Assembly: GCA_027080995.1 (NCBI GenBank)
Contig: JALWNT010000109.1
Location: forward strand, 1-33,703
DNA length: 33,703 bases
DNA from: Campylobacteraceae bacterium
GTDB lineage: Bacteria > Campylobacterota > Campylobacteria > Campylobacterales > Sulfurovaceae
Direction: 5' to 3'
The position numbers and the translations under genes were made by a program. Positions 28,862-33,703 of this stretch are shown here, piece by piece; within the stretch, counting starts at the first letter, position 1; each line of letters begins with the position of its first letter. The notes beneath the pieces were generated by a model. That model had not been told where the DNA came from, ran no database searches, and saw only the letters and a program-made list of their open reading frames with translations.

Positions 28862-29037
28862 GGTCGAAGAGCCTCTTCGGTCGGATGGAAGCTTGTCGAG
28901 GCCGCTTTGTCTCCGGGGGGAGGGGCGATGGTGCTTTTGCAGCGGAGGCAGTCGCGTTGGGGAGTGGGACCGCATCCGTTCAGCATGCCGATCAAAATGA
29001 GAAGCCCTACGGCTTGAAGCGGATCACTTCGTCGCAT
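28858..29037 (-). CDS. Tiny lipoprotein, function unknown
   Basis: A 59-residue predicted lipoprotein. MRRSDPLQAVGLLILIGML is a signal peptide with basic start and hydrophobic core, and LNGC (residues 19-22) is the lipobox with Cys22 as the lipid-bearing residue. The mature part is only 38 residues, with a possible CxxC (DCLRC) and proline-rich stretch. It overlaps the HIT start by four bases and the upstream acidic-protein gene by 14, which argues it is really translated. A longer start 15 codons upstream is less likely, since it would bury the signal peptide. Confidence 0.65.
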   Translation of the reverse strand: MRRSDPLQAVGLLILIGMLNGCGPTPQRDCLRCKSTIAPPPGDKAASTSFHPTEEALRP

Positions 29038-29419
29038 TGTCGTTTGAGTCGGGGTTTTCCGTTTCGTGCTCTTCCTCCTCAAGAGCCTCCATCAGTCCAC
29101 CGTCGTCTTCAGGCGCTTCTGCCTGGCGCAACTCTTCTTGCATCCAGCGATCCATCATTCCCAATTGCATTCCGATGAGGTCGATATCGCGCTTGCGGGC
29201 CCGTGGAGAGGGGAGCCAGGTGGCGACAAAATTGTCGCGGGCGGATCGGTTGACGCTTTCGATCAGAAATTCCGCATACTCCCGAACGCTCTGCGCTTCG
29301 ATAGTTTCTCCGGTTTCATCGTTTTTGACCCGGATGATGAAACCCTCGGGCTCTTGGGAGATGATTTCGGCGCTGACGGTCAGCAGGCTTCCGTTCGGAT
29401 CGACGTTTTTGTCGGACAT
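29024..29419 (-). CDS. Conserved-type acidic hypothetical protein
   Basis: A 131-residue cytoplasmic protein I do not recognise. The first 60 residues form a compact-looking beta-rich region (SLLTVSAEIISQEPEGFIIRV, shortened here), followed by a helix-rich part (IDLIGMQLGMMDRWMQEELRQ region) and a very acidic tail (EALEEEEHETENPDSND). The ATG is chosen because AGGAG lies seven bases upstream; the frame opens 19 codons earlier without a ribosome site. It leads the three-gene set with the lipoprotein and HIT genes. Confidence 0.75.
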   Translation of the reverse strand: MSDKNVDPNGSLLTVSAEIISQEPEGFIIRVKNDETGETIEAQSVREYAEFLIESVNRSARDNFVATWLPSPRARKRDIDLIGMQLGMMDRWMQEELRQAEAPEDDGGLMEALEEEEHETENPDSNDNATK

Positions 29420-29451
29420 TTTTTCTCCTGGATCGGTATTGCCGCCCCAGT

Positions 29452-29457
29452 TATATA
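29452..29457 (-). promoter_or_regulatory. -10 element of the acidic protein–lipoprotein–HIT set
   Basis: On the minus strand GGTATATAAC contains TATATA at this position. The transcript would start near 29445, giving a 25-base leader with the AGGAG site. The -35 region is not recognisable. Confidence 0.4.
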
Positions 29458-29548
29458 CCTCGTCTCCTTCTCTCACTGTTTGAGATATATGGTCGGTGCG
29501 GTAACAGATAGATTTGACGTGAGTGTAGCATAAGAGAAGTAATAAGCG

Positions 29549-31336
29549 TCAATGATCGTAGGGAAGAAAGAGGGTGAAAACAGCTCCCTCTTTCTTGTTT
29601 TCGACCGTGACACTTCCTCCGAATTTCTCTTCGATGATCGTTTTGACCATATAAAGTCCGATTCCCGTTCCTTGTTCGGCTTTGGTACTGAAATAGGGTT
29701 CGAAAATTTTCTCCAAATGTTCCGGCGGGATCCCCCCGGCATTGTCGCAGACGCGGATGCGGATCATCTCTTCTTCCCGACGGACATCGATGCGGATACG
29801 GGGATCGGATACGTGGCGTTCCGTAAGAGCGTCGCGGGCGTTGAGAATGAGATTGAGGAAAATTTGGGCGAACTGATTTTGCATTCCGTGAAGTTCGACG
29901 GGGGCCTCTTCACGGTAGTCGACGACGATGTTTTTGTGGCGCAGATCGTATCCGACGATCTCCAGTACCTTTTCGTAAGCTTTTCGGACGGTGAAATCCT
30001 CCGTGTCGGTCGCCGGTTTGTAGAAGTTGCGGAAAGTGTCGATCGTCTCGGACATGAAAAAGATCTGCTCCTTGGCACCGGAGAGCATCGACTCGAGCCG
30101 CTTGTCGTCAAGACGGCCGGTACGCCCCAACGCTTTGATGTTTTGGAGGATCAGACTCAAGCGGGTGAGCGGATGGCGCCACTGATGGGCGATGTTGCCG
30201 ATCATCTCTCCCAGTTCGGCCAAGCGGGCTTGGTGGATCAAAAGACGGTCTTTTCGGGCGTTTTCGAGTGTCTTCTCTCGGACCCGCGTCTCGAGAGTGT
30301 GGGCGAACTCTTCGAGTTCCTGACGCTGGCGTGCGACGAGCTCGAACATCCGCTCCGTCGGTCGGGTCAGCAGCCAGGAGAGGGGCAGAGCCAGCAGGAT
30401 CATCAAAAGCAGCATAAATCCCGCAGCTTGATAATCCGCCCGCTCAAGCGTCAGTGCGGTCCCGGGTCGCAGGGTATAAGCGACGTAAAGCAGACGGGTC
30501 CCCATCGGCATCGCTTTGACGTAGAGGCGTCGGTCGGCCCGAAGGTATTCATCTCCCGCTTTCCTCGGCAGACGGTCGGCGGGAAGGGGGAGGAGTTCCG
30601 TGACTTTGAGGGGGCGGAAATCGCGGTCGTAGAACTTCCCTCCGGCGTAGACGATGTAGCCGTCGCGGTCGAAGATCGTCGTTTGAAAAACGGGTGAACT
30701 CCCGAAGAGCTGGATGATCTTTTTGGCGAAAGTGTTGATGGTCAGAACGCCTTGGAATTTTCCGTGGAAATAGATCGGTGTGGAGAGGCGGAAGACGGGG
30801 ACGATGGGACGGACCACTCGGCCGTGTTCGATGTTGTAATCGATCTTGGAGGTATGAATCGCCCCTTCGGGGAGCTTGGCGCTTTCTCGGAAGTAGTACC
30901 GGCCGGATTTGTCCTGGAGTTTCGCTGCTTTGTAGGGGTAGCCTTCGGGGCGATCCCGGTCGAAGCGGAGACGCTCTTGGCCGTCGGGTCCGAGATAGCG
31001 CAACTGCATATAATCGTTGTGCTCGAGCATGATCGTCAAAAAGAGAAATTCCGCCGCATTGTGTGTCCGCGGGTTCGCCACGTAGCCGACGAAGTAGGGA
31101 TTGTGGGCGATGGCAAGAAGGCTGCGGGAGAGATCGTCAAGGTAGAGATTGAGAAAGCGTTCTTTGTTGGCGGCTTCGAGGGTCACTTCGGAGCGGAACT
31201 TCTCCCGCTCCTTTTTGTCGATGAGCCAATGGGTGAAAAAGTAGAAACTCAGCATCAAAACGATCCCGTAGACGAAGAAACTCAACGCAAGGATGGTCGA
31301 AAAGCGGCGTCGGCTCAGCGGGCGAGGTTCAGGCAT
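29549..31336 (-). CDS. Sensor histidine kinase with Cache-like periplasmic domain
   Basis: A 595-residue membrane kinase. Helices at about 14-34 and 306-324 enclose a 270-residue periplasmic sensor with a dCache-type look (FFLNLYLDDLSRSLLAIA region, then RYYFRESAKLPEG and YFHGKFQGVLTI). A short coiled coil leads to the dimerisation domain with the phospho-acceptor His384 in NIAHQWRHPL. The catalytic domain has N box LNLILNARDAL (495-505), G1 DNAGGIP (531-537), F box FEPYFSTK (545-552) and G2 GTGIGLYMVK (556-565). All catalytic motifs are intact. The ligand is unknown. The gene overlaps the response regulator gene by eight bases and ends the redox operon. Confidence 0.93.
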   Translation of the reverse strand: MPEPRPLSRRRFSTILALSFFVYGIVLMLSFYFFTHWLIDKKEREKFRSEVTLEAANKERFLNLYLDDLSRSLLAIAHNPYFVGYVANPRTHNAAEFLFLTIMLEHNDYMQLRYLGPDGQERLRFDRDRPEGYPYKAAKLQDKSGRYYFRESAKLPEGAIHTSKIDYNIEHGRVVRPIVPVFRLSTPIYFHGKFQGVLTINTFAKKIIQLFGSSPVFQTTIFDRDGYIVYAGGKFYDRDFRPLKVTELLPLPADRLPRKAGDEYLRADRRLYVKAMPMGTRLLYVAYTLRPGTALTLERADYQAAGFMLLLMILLALPLSWLLTRPTERMFELVARQRQELEEFAHTLETRVREKTLENARKDRLLIHQARLAELGEMIGNIAHQWRHPLTRLSLILQNIKALGRTGRLDDKRLESMLSGAKEQIFFMSETIDTFRNFYKPATDTEDFTVRKAYEKVLEIVGYDLRHKNIVVDYREEAPVELHGMQNQFAQIFLNLILNARDALTERHVSDPRIRIDVRREEEMIRIRVCDNAGGIPPEHLEKIFEPYFSTKAEQGTGIGLYMVKTIIEEKFGGSVTVENKKEGAVFTLFLPYDH

Positions 31337-31979
31337 GCGGGATCCGGTAGCCTTCGCCCCGTAGATTTTCGATGACGTTTTCTTGCAGTTTGTCCCGGAG
31401 CTTTTTCATCGTGGTGCGCAGGGTGTTGTCGCAGACGTCCCGGTCATCCCAAAGATAAGTTTTGAGGCTCTCTTTGCTGACGATATGACCGCGGTGTTTG
31501 AGAAGCAGATAGAGCAGACGCCGTTCTTTGCGCCCGAGAGGGACTTCGTCCTCGCCTTCGTAGAGGCGTTCGTTTTTCATATCGAAGCGGTAGCGTTCAC
31601 CGAGGGGGAGGGTGCGTTCACCGTGGCCTTTGACCAAATGTTCGATACGCACCTCCAGCTCCTCCAGATCGAAGGGTTTGCGGACATAATCGTTGCAGCC
31701 GCTGCGGTAGGCTTCTTTGAGGGTTTGCAGATCGCTCATCGCGGTGATGAAGATCGCGGGTGTCTCGAGCGAAAGTTCTCGAAACGTACGCAAAACCTCC
31801 AGGCCGCTGAGTCCGGGAGTGTTGATGTCAAGAAGCAGCAGATCGTAGCAGGCGGGATCGGCGGTTTGGATCAAGCTCTCACCGTTGTCGTAGAGATCGA
31901 CCCGGTGGTCGAAGAGTTCGAAATAGTCCCGGATCTGTTCAGCGATGACGGGGTCATCTTCCAGCAGCAGCAGTTTCAT
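31329..31979 (-). CDS. OmpR-family response regulator
   Basis: A 216-residue two-domain regulator. The receiver has the acidic pair Glu7-Asp8-Asp9, the phosphorylated Asp51 (LLLLDINTPG), Thr79 and Lys101 (VRKPFDL). The C-terminal winged helix (about 125-216) ends with the typical TTMKKLRDKLQ and GEGYRIPHA. It should bind DNA when phosphorylated by the adjacent kinase. ATG at 31979 is chosen because GGAGGAG lies a few bases upstream; a GTG four codons earlier would place that site inside the gene. It overlaps the exported-protein gene by 26 bases. Confidence 0.93.
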   Translation of the reverse strand: MKLLLLEDDPVIAEQIRDYFELFDHRVDLYDNGESLIQTADPACYDLLLLDINTPGLSGLEVLRTFRELSLETPAIFITAMSDLQTLKEAYRSGCNDYVRKPFDLEELEVRIEHLVKGHGERTLPLGERYRFDMKNERLYEGEDEVPLGRKERRLLYLLLKHRGHIVSKESLKTYLWDDRDVCDNTLRTTMKKLRDKLQENVIENLRGEGYRIPHA

Positions 31980-32586
31980 TGTCTCCTCCACAGTCGAGAT
32001 AGCGGTGTACCCAGGGGCTGTAGTCGGTGAGGATTACGTCACCGACGCTGGTCTTCAGCCCCGTGGCATCGTCCCGTACGCCGTAGATGCGCACAGAGAT
32101 CCCCAGGTAATGCCCTCGCCATCGGCGTCGGACCTCCTCGGGCAAAAGAATCATCCCGTAGGCGGGATCGTCGTAGTCGGCGAAGAGCTCTCCGAGTAGA
32201 TCGTTGTAGGTGTTGAAGGCTTCATTTTCGCTCAAGGGAGCGGGTTCGCGGAGGAGTATATGCAAAACACTCAACCCCTCTCCCGGATAAGCGACACGCC
32301 AGAGGCCGGGGCGTACGGGGTAGCTCCGCTTTCCGACACGATGCAGCGCATCAGGCAGTTCCCACCCGTCCGAGACGGGTCGCAGACCGTGTCGACGGAG
32401 CTGATCCGGCGTCGGAGGGAGAGAGAGTCCCGCTTCGGAGAAATACTCGTCGAGAAAGGAAGCAAGCTCATCCTCCGCCTCGGGAAAAGAGCGGGGAGGG
32501 TAGTCGTCCGGACAGACCGGCGCTGTATATCCTCGCACCCCGACATACGCAAGACAGAGCAGAAAGAGACGCCTTGAAAGTTTCAT
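31954..32586 (-). CDS. Exported protein of unknown function
   Basis: A 210-residue protein without a family I recognise. Residues 1-19 resemble a signal peptide (MKLSRRLFLLCLAYVGVRG). The mature part is acidic, with a possible helix (EDELASFLDEYFSEAG), aromatic-rich strands and two Cys residues (one near 25, one near 201) that could form a disulphide. No metal or haem motif is visible. The ATG is preferred over a TTG three codons upstream. It sits between the cytochrome and the response regulator with a five-base gap and a 26-base overlap, so it very likely works with them. It may be a periplasmic sensor partner for the kinase, but this is inference. Confidence 0.7.
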   Translation of the reverse strand: MKLSRRLFLLCLAYVGVRGYTAPVCPDDYPPRSFPEAEDELASFLDEYFSEAGLSLPPTPDQLRRHGLRPVSDGWELPDALHRVGKRSYPVRPGLWRVAYPGEGLSVLHILLREPAPLSENEAFNTYNDLLGELFADYDDPAYGMILLPEEVRRRWRGHYLGISVRIYGVRDDATGLKTSVGDVILTDYSPWVHRYLDCGGDNETAAAGR

Positions 32587-32591
32587 CCCGC

Positions 32592-32972
32592 TCAAAAACA
32601 GGTCGGAATGCTCTCGGAGTCGTTGGCGAACTCCTGGAGAAATTTGAGTAGACGGTCGTGTTCTCGAGCGAAGCGGGGACTTTTGAGGTAAGCGATAACC
32701 TGTGTTGTATTCGCTTCACCTTCGTGGAGTTCGATCAGCGCTTTGCCGTGGCGGTCGAGCATATATTTCCATTCCGACTGAGTGGCCATATTTCCGCCGA
32801 GTTTGCCCGCACCGTGGCAGGAGGAACACGCACGCAAATAGTACTGCTGTCCGAGCTTCTCTTGGACGACGTGTTGTCCCCGGGGGCGGGCCTGGGCGCT
32901 GACGATACTCAGAATCAGGAAGATTCCCGCGGCGAAAAAGAGCGTAAGCGGGGGACGGGATTTAGTGGGCAT
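32592..32972 (-). CDS. Small exported monohaem cytochrome c
   Basis: A 126-residue protein with a signal-type N-terminus (hydrophobic 9-25, cleavage probably after AQA) and one haem site, Cys49-S-S-Cys52-His53 (RACSSCHGAG). GGNM at 59-62 is too close to be a sure second axial ligand, and other Met residues are scarce, so the haem coordination is open. The mature domain is about 100 residues, small for class I cytochromes. The start MPTKSRPPL overlaps the thioredoxin-fold gene by 11 bases. It would move electrons in the periplasm; partner unknown. Confidence 0.82.
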   Translation of the reverse strand: MPTKSRPPLTLFFAAGIFLILSIVSAQARPRGQHVVQEKLGQQYYLRACSSCHGAGKLGGNMATQSEWKYMLDRHGKALIELHEGEANTTQVIAYLKSPRFAREHDRLLKFLQEFANDSESIPTCF

Positions 32973-33462
32973 TGTCGTGTCTCCTTCCGTATTTATTCCC
33001 GTAGAGTCGGTCGAAACGTTTGAGAGCTTCACGGCCCCAGCGGATCAATTCGTCGGCTTTCCAGTATCCGTAAATGATCATATGCTTTTTGCCTTTGCGA
33101 TAAAGTTTCTCTTCCCGAGGCCCCATAAAAACGAAAGCCGGTGTCATATTGACGATAAAACGCTCGGGTGCCTGGTCGGCGGTCTCCTCCTCGATGCTGT
33201 CGCTTCCGGTAGAAGTATCCAGGGTCAGCAGCACAAAATTCTTTTTGAAAAAGCGCTGAAGTTTGGGATCGGGGAAGACCTCTTCGATCATTTTGGGGCA
33301 GTAGAAACAGCGACGGGAGTGGAGAAAAAGAACGATCGGTTTTTTCTCTTTTTGGGCCAATTCTTCGGCATCTTCGAGATTCTGCATCCAGGGCAAACCG
33401 GCGGCGTGCAGTCCGATCGCCCACAGACAAATCAGCGGGAGTAATCTTTTCCATTTTTTCAT
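32962..33462 (-). CDS. Exported thioredoxin-fold protein with CFYC active site
   Basis: A 166-residue protein of the thioredoxin-like superfamily (thioredoxin_7/DUF255-like). Residues 1-20 are a signal peptide (KRLLPLICLWAIGLHA). The active site is Cys52-F-Y-Cys55 (SRRCFYCPKM), preceded by KPIVLFLHS and followed by the cis-Pro segment MTPAFVFMG near 118-126. It probably handles disulphides or delivers a reduced apocytochrome, which would suit the next gene's haem site. The start is supported by AAGGAG eight bases upstream. It is the first gene of the operon. Confidence 0.85.
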   Translation of the reverse strand: MKKWKRLLPLICLWAIGLHAAGLPWMQNLEDAEELAQKEKKPIVLFLHSRRCFYCPKMIEEVFPDPKLQRFFKKNFVLLTLDTSTGSDSIEEETADQAPERFIVNMTPAFVFMGPREEKLYRKGKKHMIIYGYWKADELIRWGREALKRFDRLYGNKYGRRHDNAH

Positions 33463-33524
33463 TCGCTCACTCCTTCGTCGGTACGGTAACAACTCATCGG
33501 ACACCTCTCAAGCTTCGTCTTTGC

Positions 33525-33530
33525 ATTGTA
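33525..33530 (-). promoter_or_regulatory. -10 element of the redox/two-component operon
   Basis: TACAAT on the minus strand, about 63 bases before the thioredoxin-fold gene. A weak TTTAAA-type sequence lies upstream. The gap shared with the divergent gene also has GGCACTTT twice (33566-33573, 33577-33584), eleven bases apart, which could be a regulator site. Confidence 0.4.
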
Positions 33531-33591
33531 AAGAAAAGTCATTTAAATTCGGGTACGGCGCAAACGGCACTTTGGGGGCACTTTTTGCCTC

Positions 33592-33597
33592 TATCAT
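33592..33597 (+). promoter_or_regulatory. -10 element for the gene at the right edge
   Basis: TATCAT on the plus strand gives a predicted transcript start near 33604, just before the GAGGAG hairpin, and a leader of about 38 bases. Confidence 0.4.
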
Positions 33598-33605
33598 TGC
33601 AGGTA

Positions 33606-33639
33606 GAGGAGTTTCTCCTCGGAGCCTAGAAGGAGGAAA
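33606..33639 (+). promoter_or_regulatory. Leader with two competing hairpins around the ribosome site
   Basis: GAGGAG-TTT-CTCCTC (33606-33620) forms one hairpin. The same CTCCT can pair instead with the ribosome site AGGAGGAA (33631-33638), an eight-base helix with one G-U pair. The two are mutually exclusive, so the first hairpin would expose the site and the second would hide it. Confidence 0.35.
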
Positions 33640-33641
33640 AG

Positions 33642-33703
33642 ATGGTTGGAAAGTTGAAAATCGCCGCGATCACCGCGATCGCCGGAACCACGATGATGCT
33701 CTC
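33642..33703 (+). CDS. Start of a secreted or membrane protein, truncated by window end
   Basis: Only 20 codons are visible, reading MVGKLKIAAITAIAGTTMML. The two lysines followed by a run of Ala, Ile and Thr look like a signal peptide or membrane anchor. AAGGAGG lies five bases before the ATG, and a TATCAT box lies about 45 bases further up. It diverges from the redox operon. The family cannot be told. Confidence 0.6.
   Translation, partial: MVGKLKIAAITAIAGTTMML

Noticed and set aside
33577-33588. GGCAC followed by TTGC, resembling a sigma-54 promoter
   Set aside because: The GG and GC dinucleotides are eight bases apart rather than the required ten, so the spacing does not fit.

Overview
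The window reads as chromosomal DNA of a GC-rich member of the Campylobacterota (Epsilonproteobacteria), close to the Sulfurovum/Nitratifractor type. This rests on gene content and order: a run tgt – COG3400 RCK-like gene – aroB – mscS – mtaB – FtsH-like gene – bioV that resembles the order I recall from Campylobacter jejuni, a BioV-type pimeloyl-ACP esterase, an unshifted prfB, and many promoters of the form GCTAAAAT or TATAAT with no clear -35 box. The genus is an inference; no 16S gene is present. I see no tRNA, rRNA, CRISPR array, IS transposase or prophage gene.

Layout. 1-3331: 5'-truncated view of metG (minus strand), a small SAM methyltransferase, an aspartate/glutamate racemase and a divergent GNAT acetyltransferase. 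3342-3516: a short element with long terminal inverted repeats, which looks like a MITE. 3591-12564: tgt (minus) diverges from a tightly packed plus-strand run (COG3400 protein, aroB, mscS, mtaB, a protease-dead FtsH homologue, bioV) whose genes mostly overlap by 4-20 bases. The tgt/COG3400 gap holds an unidentified 86-base structured element with apparent divergent promoters on both sides.

12640-17403: a minus-strand operon ctpA – purC – purS – purQ – SH3-like membrane protein – plsC, linking purine synthesis with envelope functions. 17681-20257: clpB, with palindromes upstream and a strong terminator after it. 20421-21731: an isolated secreted beta-helix protein with its own promoter. 21776-23901: prfB and panC, divergent, with an orphan terminator hairpin between them.

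24009-28496: cell-wall division cluster, ftsI on the minus strand diverging from ftsW-murG. Their promoters face away from each other across a perfect inverted repeat. 28493-29419: a three-gene minus-strand set (acidic hypothetical protein, tiny lipoprotein, HIT protein) with overlapping ends. 29549-33462: a compact minus-strand operon made of a thioredoxin-fold protein, a monohaem cytochrome c, an exported protein of unknown function, an OmpR-type response regulator and a Cache-like sensor histidine kinase. This is the best candidate for a little-described functional unit. 33642-end: the first codons of a secreted or membrane protein.

Most of the window is housekeeping. The points that deserve a second look are the inactive FtsH homologue, the structured element next to tgt, the MITE-like repeat, the shared ftsI/ftsW promoter palindrome and the redox/two-component operon.
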